Shown one piece after another: positions 10,477-22,600 of a stretch of 64,000 nt of DNA. The notes under the pieces are model-generated. The model was not told the DNA's origin, ran no database searches, and saw nothing but the letters and a program-made list of their open reading frames with translations. Position 1 is the stretch's first letter, and each line of letters opens with the position of its first letter. The translations under genes and the position numbers were made by a program. The stretch lies in NCBI GenBank assembly GCA_947650365.1, contig OX393549.1, forward strand, positions 25,555,851-25,619,850, written 5' to 3'. The stretch is from Chamaelirium japonicum (lineage: Eukaryota > Streptophyta > Magnoliopsida > Liliales > Melanthiaceae).

Positions 10477-12104
10477 TGTATGAGCAAATATTTGATTTTT
10501 ACTCAAGTACAAATTTCAAAGACTCGCTTCGAGGGAGCGGAGTACAAAATGTATATCAGGAGATTGCGGGGAAATCCGTCTTTGATCCTTTGATACTCGA
10601 TTTCGAAGTACAAAGATTACAACAAGTGAGGAAATGAAAAGAGAAGAGCGTTGCGGTGCTTGATCCTTCCGGGCTTCGCGCGTGATCGGCTAGGGGCTTT
10701 GCTTTACTCTTCTTCTCCTAGAATCTTCACTTGTTCTTCGCTTGTTCTTCGACTTGCTTGGACTTGATTCTTCAATTTTCCATCTTCTTCTTCGATCTTT
10801 GGTCTTCGATTTTTCTTTGGTTTGCTTCGATCTTCGATTCTTCTTCTCTGGGATTTCTTGGAGCTTTGAAGTATCTTCAGTCGGGAGCTTTGTGGGATCT
10901 TGTTGCTATGGCCAAAGATCCTTTCTTCTCTTCTTGTCCCTCCTTTTATAAGGGTCGAAGTAGTTATTGTAGAGAATAACTACTTCGGGTGGTTGAAGCA
11001 ACCTCCTGGTGGTTTCTATAACTTCCCTTGGATGGTTAGAGAAACTTCCAGGTGGTTTACATAACTTCCTTGATGGTTAGGATCATATTCGAGTGGTTTT
11101 GTAACTTCCACTGGTAGCTTAATCCTTTTGAGCTTGAGTGAACCGGTCTGATTAAAACGACTTGTGGTTCGGGTCTTAAATCCGAATCGACTTACTGCGA
11201 CTTAGATTTTAACCAAGTTAACTCTTGATCCGGTCCTTTCTGACTTGGTAGGTTCAATGAGTTTGTCGAAATCTAGCGTAAGCTTACTTGTAGGAGCTTA
11301 AGCTTGATTATTCTTCGGCCTTGTATATCGGCTTGTCGAAGGATGCTCATCTCTAAGTATCATTCTATTGACTTAGATATAGCCTTTGGACGATAGGGAT
11401 ATAGTACTTTCCTTACTCTCAGACTTGGTCAAATTTCAGAGCGTAAGGAAGCAAGAAAAATTTCCTTGGTCATCAAGGAAATAAAGTATAAGGAAGCAAA
11501 ATTTCCCTAGTCATCAGGGAAATAAAGTCTTCCAGACTTAGCCAAATTTCTGAGTGTAGGCAAAAATTTCCCTGGTCATCAGGGAAATAAAGTGTAAGGA
11601 AACAAAAATTTCCCTGGTCATCAGGGAAATAAAGTCTTCCAGACTTAGCCAAATTTTTGAGTGTAAAACAAAATTTCCTTGGTCATCGGGGAAATAAAGT
11701 CTTCCAGACTTAGTCAAATTTCTGAGTGTAGAGAAAAATTTCCCTGGTCATCAGGGAAATAAAGTATAAGGAAGCAAAATTTCCCTGGTCATCAGGGAAA
11801 TAAAGTCTTCCAGACTTAGCCAAATTTTTGAGTGTAAAGCAAAATTTCCCTGGTCATCAGGGAAATAAAGTCTTCCAGACTTAGCCAAATTTCTGAGTGC
11901 AGAGAAAAATTTCCCTGGTCATCAGGGAAATGAAGTATAAGAAAGCAAAATTTCCCTGGTCATCAGGGAAATAAAGTCTTCCAGACTTAGCCAAATTTCA
12001 GAATGTAAGGAAGCAAAATTTCCCTGATCATCAGGGAAATAAAGTCTTCCAGACTTAGCCAAATTTCTGATTCTCTAGCTTTAGGCAATATTTCAATGTC
12101 TACA
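10477..12104 (-). repeat. 3' LTR of the Ty3 element
   Basis: A 1628-bp direct repeat of 24520-26251, with ends TGTATGAG and GTCTACA. Its right third (about 11460-12040) is an array of a palindrome, TTTCCCTGGTCATCAGGGAA, in about 11 copies, alternating with a spacer carrying GTCTTCCAGACTTAGCC. Confidence 0.93.
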
Positions 12105-12121
12105 AATTGCCCCCTCAAGGA
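12105..12121 (-). other. Polypurine tract of the Ty3 element
   Basis: Read on the minus strand, CCTTGAGGGGGCAATT abuts the 3' LTR. A purine-rich run at this spot primes plus-strand DNA synthesis in LTR elements. Its position agrees with the minus orientation of gag-pol. Confidence 0.6.
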
Positions 12122-12189
12122 TTGACGTTTCAAGCGAAAAACGAAAAAGGTCAATCTTTGATTTTTTTTTTTTTTTTTTTTTTAGGACG

Positions 12190-12250
12190 GCGGTACAGCT
12201 CGTCCTTTGACCCCCCTTTGTCTATAAAAAGGGGTCTCCTCTCCTTTTCT
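12190..12250 (+). promoter_or_regulatory. Candidate promoter for the antisense gene in the Ty3 element
   Basis: GGTACAGCTCGTCCTTTGAC is followed by TATAAAAA at 12223-12230, on the plus strand and 860 bp before the antisense start codon. The GGTACAGCTCGTCCTTTGAC block recurs at about 12910-12935 before TACATAAAACGGG, giving a second, weaker copy. Between them lie several poly-T runs and GGCCGGCCAGG repeats. The promoter role is inferred. Confidence 0.45.
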
Positions 12251-12857
12251 AACTTATTGTTCGGTATTTCTTGGAGCTAGGTCTAAAAACCCTACTTCAA
12301 GGTATTTTGCAAAAACCATCTCGCAAACTTGATTCCTTCGGCAAGTAGACGATCAAATCATCCAAGGTAATCATAATCTTGATCTTTTCCTTTGCTTTGC
12401 TTTCTCTTTGATCTTCGTTTCTCCTTTTGCAATGATCTTTGTGGGCCCCCTTTTTTTAAAAAAAAAAAAACGAAACCCTAGTTCAAGGTTTTGCAAGAAT
12501 GATCTTTGATCTCCTCTTTTACCTTTTTGAATCATATGATATTTGATTCTTGGATCATCTTTCATGCATCTAGATGATCTTTGACTACCCATCTACTTGA
12601 ATCGACTAGGTTTTTTTAGAAACCCTAGTTCAAGATTTCGTAAGAACGATTTTTTTTTTTTTTTTGCTCTCATTTTTACCTTTTTTTTTTTTTTTTTTAT
12701 GCTCTTGTATATCTCGTGCATGATGTTAGATAATCTTTGACTATTCATCTACCCGAATTGACCAGGTTTGACCAGGTCATTTTTTTTTTTTTTTTTTTTT
12801 TTTTGCCAGGGCCGGCCAGGTTTGACCAGGGCCGGCCAGGCAATCCCCAGGGTCGGC

Positions 12858-12894
<37 letters not shown>

Positions 12895-13088
12895 GACAGC
12901 GGTACTTATGACGGTACAGCTCGTCCTTTGACTCCCCTTTTACATAAAACGGGATTCTTTTCTTTATTTTGCTTGTTCCTTGATCTTCTTTCCTTCCTTT
13001 GCAATGATCTTCGATCTTTGATGTTTTTTCGATGGTCAACTTTTGCAAAATGTATTCTAACTTTTAACTCAATCTTCTGTGTGTAGGT

Positions 13089-16000
13089 ATGAGTACTTCA
13101 GAGAAATACATTGCTATGCCAGAAGATGGTTGGTTAGAAGAAGAAGAAGAACGAGGGGTCACTTATCTTGTTTTTCCTCATGCGAAAGTCAAGCAGCATG
13201 GGGCAACTCTGAAAAAGAATGGCCCAAACTCTTTGACTACCTTGAGAATCGTTGAGCACGAGAGTTATGACAACGATAGTCATAGAGCTGAGAAGAGCGC
13301 TGGACCCATTAGCCGTTTCGAAAAGGCTCCGATTCTTTCTTTTCCGTATCATCATACAACGGCTGAAATGGTACCCATTCCTCAAATTGCTTCAAAAATT
13401 GCTTCAAGATTCACTCGATGGGGGGACGAAATACGAGGTCGTGGCGATGTTCAGTATCTCAATGGTTTCGGTGAATGGATGCACGAAGTCTTCGAAGCCT
13501 TGCGCGGCCGAGAGGCTACTAGAAACATATCTGTTATGCTGGAACCTGCTTGTTATGAATATTGTAGGCCTGATGGAATGTATAGAGCTTTGTGTGAGCT
13601 CTGGTGTCCGGAAACGAATACATTCCTCACTTCTATTGGGGAAATAGGGATTTCCTTGTCGGAGATCTATCAGGTATATTCATATTTGAAATTGAATTTG
13701 AGCGACATTCATACGTGTGACTTACTTTCTTCATTTTTCTTCTTCCAGATATCAGGTTGTCTCATGAGTGGAGAATATTACCAAGAGAGAGTCCCTAATC
13801 TCTTTGAGCTTTTCGACTGTGTATATACTCCTTCAGCACTTTCCTATCTTTTCAAAGCTTTTGCAATTATTGCTGCATCTTGCCGTAGTGACCGAGTTCG
13901 GCATTGTGACTGGATTGATTTTTGGTTTCGTGGGTACCCTCGAGCTGTTAATTCTCAGAAAACCGATATCATAAGGAAAGCCAAAGCTAAACTTGACCAA
14001 TCAGGAGATATTGATAGGCCGATCAGTCTTATGCCTCCAGAGAAACGACCTTCTGGCTCGAAACCCAGTCCTTACGTTTTGCTAGGATTGTCAGCCAATA
14101 GCACTCTGGGGAAGATTGTCTATAGGTCTGCGGCGATTGTTCTTTTTCTTTGTAAGTTCGCCCTGCCTTGGAGTGGTGACTTGATTCGTCCAGGTACTTT
14201 CATCCCAGCTGTAAATATGGTGAAAGGTACCGAATACAATTTGGCTGTTCCCATATTATGCTTACTCTACAATGGTCTGACGCGGACTTACAGCAGCCTG
14301 TCTACAAGCCCCAAGTTCAGTGGTGAGCTAGGTCGGGCTAGTTCCTTTTGTCCCCTTCACTACTTATATGGGTGGATTGGACTTCACTTTCCAAGAGGGA
14401 TATTTGCCAAGAATCTTCGGCAAAAGAGATTTCCTTTCCTCATAGCAGTATCTGGTGCTCTGGCAGCTTATCAGCCTTGGGAAGGGTCAGCTCAAGACGC
14501 TAGAATGATTCTTCGTACTATGGGAGAAGCTGATTTTCGTTTTGCTCATGAAGCTTGGAAGCCGATCCCTGATAGAGAAAAGGGCATTTTTTATGATAAT
14601 GGCAAGATGCCATACCCCATCTTCCTCTCAATGTTGAGCTGTAAACCAGGGTTTCTTGTATTCCGTCGGGGTAATACGGTACAGATAGCACAGTATAGCC
14701 CTCATCGGTTTTCTCGTCAATAAGGGTTTATGCAAACGATACCTGGAACACCTATCCCTTTTAAGGAAGAAGTGTCTCCAAAGTTGGCGTTTGGCTATTG
14801 GTTAGCATTCAGTGAGAGACATACTGGAGTTAGTTTCGCTCTTCCGTTACAAGGAGTAAACCTCAAAGACTGCGTATCTTCAGCATATTCAAGTTTAGTA
14901 AGAGGGAGAATCAAGAATCAATTGGCTATGTATCCTTCTTCTATGCTGAAATCGAGTAAGAAAAGCTCGTTTGAGTTTAAAAAAGATGAAGGCATGAGAG
15001 ATAGGACGGAGATTCGATTCCAAAAGAACTCTCGTCCTGGTTCTTCACGAGCGAGCCATCGCCGAACAGAATCTGACAAAGAAGTTGCGTCTTCTTGTTC
15101 TGGCACTTCTGAGCGTCCTGTTCCTCCAGCCGTGCCTTCTGAGCGACAGGGAGATGAAAGAGGTACCAGGAAGAGGGCGAGAACATCAGAGGATAGTTCT
15201 TCTATTCGGGAGATCATTAATCCTCTTGCGATGTCCCCTACTGGATCGAGGCATCAAATATTGGAGACTGCTCTTGTTGCAGCTTCCCCTGCTGAGATGG
15301 CAACTCAAGGTGTTGATATTACTACTTCAGGTATGAGTTGTCCCCTTTGTAATCCTTTGAATATTAATGATTGCTGTATGTTTTACCCTATCGCTTTGTT
15401 GTATAGGATATTCTGCTGGCGGCCTTTGTATTCCTAATGATGATCTAACTGAAGTGATTGGCAAAGGATTATTGGAGGATGATGCCTTTGAAGCGACATA
15501 CCCATTTTTCCAGGATTTGCAAGATGAGGGTGTTGGAAAAAATCACGAGGCATCAGTAACCGTTGAGATGACCAGAAAAGAAATAGTGGGTGACTCTATG
15601 TTTGAGGAGCTTGCAGGTCCTTCCACAACACCAGTGGATCATGAAGTTCAATCTTCTTTGGTATGCCAGAAAGCTCAGGCAGAAGTCCCTATTTTTAAGA
15701 AGCCGAGATCGATTGCTGGGATGGGTCCAACTATGTCTGAGGCAACTGGATTTGTGCATGGTTCAGTTGAGGAGATGGACCGTTCTTTGGCTGCTATTAT
15801 GCTGGTTCCCTGCAGGTCATTCATAGACTGCTCACTGAAGCCTTTTCATCAAGCGGGATTCTCAGCACTAGAGAAGTGGTGGGCCAGTATGGGTGTTATC
15901 TTTTGTGATCGTCTTCGAAAATTCGGAGTGAACGATTCTGTCTTTGTTGAAAAGATCGAATCGCTTCTTCAAGACAGCCATACTTATCATAACCGACGTT

Positions 16001-16383
16001 CATCGTTTGTCAAGGAAAAGGCTGTTGTTAGTCCGGACCATATAGCGAAGATAGAAGAGACTTTGAAGTCGTTCTCCCAGTTCTTAGATGAGGGTGATTC
16101 TGTACTGTCAACAGCAAAGTCAGAGGAAACTTCTGCTCGTTTAGCATTGGAGGAGGCTAAAGCGTTGGTTATTTCTTGCGAAAAGCGTTTGGCTGCAGCT
16201 TCTGATGCCGTGACTTTACAGAATGATTACCTCAACTCCCTGAAGGCACAAAAGACTGAAAAAGAGAAAGAACTGACCGAACTCAAGGGTCAAGAGGAAG
16301 CTGGGGCATCTTCTGTCTTAGCTATTGATGGCGCACGAGAGGAACTTATGCAACGTCTTCGTGACTTAAGCTCGATATATTGA
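13089..16383 (+). CDS. Antisense plant-mobile-domain (PMD) gene carried by the Ty3 element
   Basis: Plus-strand coding blocks lie between the integrase end and the 3' LTR, opposite to gag-pol. The first block (from ATG 13089) resembles the plant mobile domain of the MAIN/MAIL family: an N-terminal linker, a helical core around GFGEWMHEVFEALRG, then a tryptophan-containing segment (CELWCPETNTFLTSIGEIGI) and a following MSGEYYQERVPNLFELF stretch. The distal part has a long heptad-like region rich in Lys, Glu and Ala (about 16030-16350), probably a coiled coil. GT-AG intron-like gaps separate the blocks, as expected of a captured host gene. It may be broken about once. Extra ORFs, some antisense, are known in Tat-lineage elements; PMD domains are also known from mobile elements. 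A role in silencing evasion or nuclear targeting would be speculation. Confidence 0.65.
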
Positions 16384-16677
16384 TTATTAAGCTTTGTACT
16401 TTTTCCTTTTAGACTTCATTAAGATTTATGCAATATGAATTCTCCTGGTATTTCCTTCTTGATTGTTCTACTGAATATGGGTTATTATTTTTTTTGTTTG
16501 GACTGATCCTTAGGGGTTTCCTCAGGCTGCCTACGTACCCTTTTTCAAGGGATCAAGTCGCACGTAGTTCCCTTGGATTTTTTTTTTTTTTTTGCATCAC
16601 CCTGATCGATATGCATCCCAACTAGGTTGGCACCCACATCTATCAGGACTATCATTTGCAATATAGAGTGATTTTCT
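16384..16677. other. Spacer between convergent ORFs of the Ty3 element
   Basis: About 290 bp between the end of the antisense gene and the end of gag-pol. It contains a poly-T run near 16570-16585. The two transcripts converge here, so shared 3' ends or overlapping transcripts are likely. Confidence 0.5.
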
Positions 16678-19600
16678 TCATGCATAATATCGCTTGAGGA
16701 ACTTGCCGTTGATTGGGCCAAGTTGTCCTCCTTCTGGTGTCATAAGTAGATATGCTCCATTAGTATAGACTTCTCTGACGACATGAGGGCCATCCCACTT
16801 AGCATCAAATTTTTTTCCTGCTCTGTGAGATAAGATGATGGGACGTCGCACTGCTAGGACAAAGTCCCCTTCTTGGAAAGAGCGAGGCTTAACTTTTTTA
16901 TTGAACGCTCGAGAAATACGAGCTTGATAGCATTCAAGTCGTTGCTGAGCCTCAAGTCTTTTCTCGTCTAGAGCTTCCAATTCCACAAGTCGGAGTTGAG
17001 CATTTTCATCAGTAGTAAGACCTTCTTGGATGGCAATTCTTAGAGAAGGAATTTGAAGTTCTAGAGGTAGAATCGCCTCTACTCCATACACAAGGGAATA
17101 TGGTGTTGCTTGAGTCGGAGTGCGAAACGATGTTCGATAAGCCCATAGAGCCTCGTGCATACGCTCGTGCCAGTCTCTTTTAGATTTAGAAACCACCTTC
17201 TCCAAGAGTTTGCATAAGGTCTTATTGAAAGCTTCTGCTAAACCATTGGCGGGAGCATTATACATTGTAGAACATCTCTGTTTGATTTTATACTTAGCAC
17301 AGAAATTATCCATAGCAGCGTTTTTGAATTGCTTGCCATTATCAGTAACGATGCAACGAGGAATTCCATATCGGAAGATGATATCATTTTGAATAAAATT
17401 CATGACTGAATTTCGGTTCACTTCTCTGAGAGGGACTGCCTCTGCCCATTTGGAAAAGTAGTCTGTCGCCGCTAGAATATAAAGGTGTTGTTTAGAAGAT
17501 TTGGGTAATGGACCGACTATGTCAAGTCCCCAAGAGTCAAATGGCCATGAAGCGACTGTAGGATGAAGTGGTTCTGGCGGCTGACGAATATAATCACCAT
17601 GGATTTGGCATGCATGACACTTTTTAGAGAAGTTTAAGCAATCTTTAACCATGGTAGGCCAGTAGTATCCCATTCTTTTGATACGAAAGTGAAGTTTCGG
17701 CCCTGACTGATGAGTACCACATATACCTGAATGTGACTCCTGGAGAGCAAACTTGATGTCTTCTCCGGTCAAGCATCTCATAAGTGTACCATCATAGCTT
17801 CGACGATATAATTCGCCATTGAAATGCAAGAACTTGGGGGCTCGTCTTCTTACCTCAGTTCTGTGTTTAACTTCTTTAGGGAGTTTACCACTCTCGAGGT
17901 AATCAATAAGGGGTTGTCTCCAGTCTTGTTCTTCTATGACATAGGAATGATCTTCATTTTTCTGACCTATAGCCTGATTGAATTGATCTTCCAGAGTGAG
18001 TATCCACCTTCGACAAACCGGAATATTTAATTGGTCAAGGTCTTGAATAGCAAGCGATGCTGCTAGATTCGCCAATGCATCAGCTTGTTGATTCGAACTT
18101 CTTGGTACATGTTGAATGCTTGCTGCTTCGATGCTGTTGAATAAAGTAAGAGCATATTCATGATAAGACTTGAGGTCTTCCTTATTGACTTCATAATCTC
18201 CCAAGACTTGATGAATGATGAGTTTGGAGTCACCATAAATTCGTAGCCCTTGAAGTTTCATGTCCCGAGCGAGTTCAAGACCAATAATTAATGCCTGGTA
18301 TTCGGCTTTGTTGTTTGAACAAGGCTCTGCCAATGAGAAAGAGTATGGGAGAGTTTCGGAGTTTGGCGAAACGAAAACAATCCCTGCCCCCGCAGCTTGT
18401 CGTTTTGCAGCTCCATCAAAGAACATTTCCCAAGAAGGGATTATGTTTACAAAGAAGACCTCCTCATCTGGTAATTCCTCAGTTAACTCCCAATCCGCAG
18501 GAATAGAGTGATGAGCCAAGAAATCTGCTAAGGCTTGCCCTTTGACTGCTTTCTGGGGGGTGAAGATGATATCAAATTCTGACAGGAGTAGAGTCCATTT
18601 TGCTAGTCTTCCTGATAGAACAGGTCTTGACATAATATATTTGAGGGGATCTGCTTTAGATACAAGTTTAATAGTATGAGCCAACATATAATGCCTTAAC
18701 TTTTTTGTGGCAAAAATAAGGGCTAAGCATATCTTTTCTATAGGAGCATACTGTAATTCTGCCCCCACAAGAGTACGACTCAAATAGTAACAAGCCACTT
18801 CCTTTCCGAATTCATTTTCTTGTGCAAGCAATGCCCCCAGAGAGTGTTCTTGTGCGCTTATGTAAAGTATCAAGGATATCCCTGGAATGGGTGCTGTCAG
18901 AACTGGTGGTTTCAAGAGATAGTCCTTAATATCTTGGAAAGCCTTTTGACATGCTTCATCCCATTTGAAAATAGCATCATTTTTCATGAGCTGGTGAAAA
19001 GGGTGACATCTCCCGGAGAGGTTGGCGATAAATCGCCTGATATAAGCCAAGTGACCTTGTAAGCTTCTAAGGTCATGAAGTGACTTAGGGTCGGGCATGT
19101 TGAGAATAGCATCAATTTTAGATTGGTCTATCTCAATGCCTCGATGCCTTACGATGAAACCGAGGAATTTTCCGGATGTAACTCCAAAGGCGCATTTAAG
19201 CGGATTCATTCGTAGTTGATACCTTCTTAATCTATCAAAGATAGCACGCAAATCATTCAGATGTGAAGACCTTTGTTTGGACTTCACGACTAGATCATCA
19301 ACATAGCATTCTACATTTTGGTGAAGAATGTCATCAAAAATCCGCTGCATGGCTCGTTGGTAGGTAGCTCCTGCGTTCTTCAGTCCAAAAGGCATTACTT
19401 TATAACAAAAGATGCCCTTAGGTGTGCGGAAAGCTATGAGTTCTTCATCCTTCGGTGCCATTCGGATTTGATTGTATCCTGAAGAGCCATCCATGAAGGA
19501 TAGAGCTTCATATCCCATTGTAGCATCCACCATAAGTTCGGTGATTGGTAAAGAAAAATCGTCTTTGGGGCATGCATTATTCAAGTCTCTGAAGTCGACA

Positions 19601-22600
19601 CATACTCTGATTTGCCCATTCTTCTTCTTCACGGGTACAACACTAGAGATCCAAGTAGGATACTTAACTTCTCTAATGAACCCTGCTTCAATCAGTTTGT
19701 TCACTTTGGCTTCAATTTGTGGAATAAGTTCTGGGCGGTATCTTCTTTGGCCTTGCTTGATAGGATTAGCACCACGTTTCACGGCAAGCTGATGAACAGC
19801 AATTTTGGGGTCTAAACCTGGCATTTCTTTATAAGACCAAGCGAAGACGTCCTTGTATTCTTGGAGAAGCTTGACATACTCGACTTCTTCGTTCGTTGTT
19901 AGGAGAGAACTGACGAATGTCGGTCGTGGTTCTTCTTCAGTGCCAAGATTAATTTCTTTTAAATCATCCACAGTGGACTGCCCCCCTTCTTCAAGGACTG
20001 GAGGTGCATCAGCTAAGTCACTGTCCGAAGAAGTAGACGAGCAATCGATGTACTCAGTAGAAATATGATTGACAGATACAACGATTTTCTTTTTCGACCC
20101 AGAGGAAGAAGATGCGTTCAAACATGCTGAATTGGTAGTAGAGTCAGAAGTAGCATCGATACTGATTGTCAAAGGAGCATCCTGAAGAGGCGGAACTCGA
20201 TGCCAGGTGAGACTGTGTCGCTGAAAAGACCCGCTGTGACCATAGGAGATTTTGGCATGTCGAGAATGAGCAAACCTGGGTGGGCGGGAGGGCTTTGCGA
20301 AACCAAGTTCAAGTCTGTCAAAGACTGATTGTCGTGGATGATTATTTTTGACGATTTCAGATCTGATTCTTGGTTTCTTTATCCTCTCAAAGACTGAAGT
20401 TTGATTTGGCTTTAACTGGTGATGTACATCGGGCATCTCATATTGTGCCATGAGTATTTCTTTCTTCTTTGCACGTCGTCGCCTTCTTTTTGCTGACTTA
20501 GACAATGTCTGAAAGTCTTCATCTGTGTTACTGAGATACTTCTTTTCTACTGTGTCATCATCTGCATCATATAAAGCTTTTGTATAGTCTTCTTCATCTT
20601 GGGCTTCAATGAAGTTTGCGGACATAGTTTCTTTTGCGCTTGTTTTGAGCACAATGGGGATTTGCTTGGCTCCAATGCCAGGTCGAGTTTGTGGTATATT
20701 TTCTCCAGCCAAGAAGAGCCGCTCTTGGGTTTTAGTTAAACCGTAAGGGGCTGTTCGTGGTGGTAATGTACCTAAACGTTCAACATCTTTTGGAGTGAAT
20801 CCAGCTTTGCTCAGGAGACTTGATGCTTCGCTTCCCCATGTTCCTTCTGGTTTGAATGTAGAGTTGCCCTTACTTGAGTTAGTAGCTGATGTTAGGCTGT
20901 GCAGCGGCAATACCAAGTCTTCTTTTAAAGTGACCAAATTAGCATCTGTAAAAGAGGTGGATGGCTTTGTATGCATAGGAGTGAATGGTGGCTGTCCTAT
21001 CTTTCGGCCTCTCTGTGGTACGAAACTTAACACCGGAGCAGATTCAGCCATTTTTGTAGGATATTTATTAACCTTCTGTTTTCCTTTTATACTCTTCATT
21101 TGAACTGGCACCGCTTGCTGGTTTGATTTCTTCGGATAAAGGACATAAAAATCGAATTTCCCTGAAGGTTGGCCAAGTAAACCTACTTCTGGGTCACCGT
21201 TCTCATATCTTTGTTTGAGAGATTGTTGTGATGACTTCTTGTTTTTCCTTCGCCGATCTTCATCATCTTCGTATTCCAATTCCAGAGCCTCTTCAAGGCA
21301 TTCGTCACATTCGCAATCACCAAACATCGTATGACGTTGGGTTGGAGGATTTGGAGAGACCCTGACTGATGGAGTCACTTCTTTTGCCTCTGTTTCTTGG
21401 AGAGAATTTGTAGCTTTGTTGGGTGACGTTTCCTTGATAACGGAGCCTTTACTGTGGTAGAATTTGGCGTCGGCGAGATAAGCTTCTGCTTCATTAAATG
21501 GTCTATCATCTGCTAGAACGCACTTCTCAATGCCCCCTTGGTGATATTTGAAACATTGATGTAATGTTGAAGGCATTATTTTATTCATATGTAGCCAAGG
21601 TCTTCCAAGTAAGAGTCGATAAGAGGTTTGACAGTCTATGACATGGAACAGAGTCATAGTGTCAAGTTCTCCGATTGACAACTTCAAGCGTATGATGCCG
21701 ACAGCTGACTGTGCCCCTTGGTTGAAGCCTTGAATGACCAATTTGCTTCTGGAAAGTTGATCACTTTTTATGCCCAAGTCCTTCATAGTTTGACTAGGCA
21801 TGATATTGACAGCCGATCCGCCATCTATCAATATGCGAGTTACTGGTTTTTCATTGATATAACCAGAAACATAAAGAGGTCGGTTGTGCAACCGTGCTCC
21901 CAGCTGCAAATCTTCGTCAGAGAAGGAGATAGTCATATCACATTGGACTGATTTTTCTTCATTAGTCTTCACTTGATGACTTTCTGGGTCAGTTAATGCC
22001 GCAGCCATAGCGTGGCGTGCATCTTCCGAAAGATGGAAAGCCTCTATAAGTGGCAAATGTAACATAGCTTCATCATAAGTAGCTGCGAGGTTTCCTTCGA
22101 TCGGCTCAACAGGAGGTATATTATCTGACATTTCTGGAGGCTGAAGAGTTAGTTCCTCATTTGATTCTTTCTCATGGACTTCTGCCGTATAGCAAGTTGA
22201 CGAAGAGGATAAATCATTTTCGAAGAAATCTTCAGGAATGAAGTCTTTTAGTGTAAGAGGTCGCCGGACGGCTTGATGTAGTATTTCTTCATCATTGACT
22301 GTAAGAACTTTAGGCATACTTTTCTTTTGGCCTTTCTTCTTTAAAGACTTCTTGACGTAAGTCTTTTCTCTCTTTCCCTTAGACTTATCAGAGATTATGG
22401 GAGAGACTTTACGGAGAGGGGCTCGAGGGGTTCTTTTATTTCGAACCACCAAGGTCCATCCGTCCTTCTGTTCCGAATTCTCTTTTTCAAGGGAATAGTC
22501 ATTCTCTTTTGGAGGCAAGGGGGCTTCTTTCGTTGGTAGACTTTCACAACTCTTGATCTGATTTTTGCGCATCTGGATTCTGAGTTCTGGTGCCCCCAAG

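Noticed and set aside
11460-12040. Regularly spaced palindromic repeats, CRISPR-like at first sight
   Set aside because: Spacers are themselves repeated, the array lies in both LTRs of a plant retrotransposon, and no cas genes exist.
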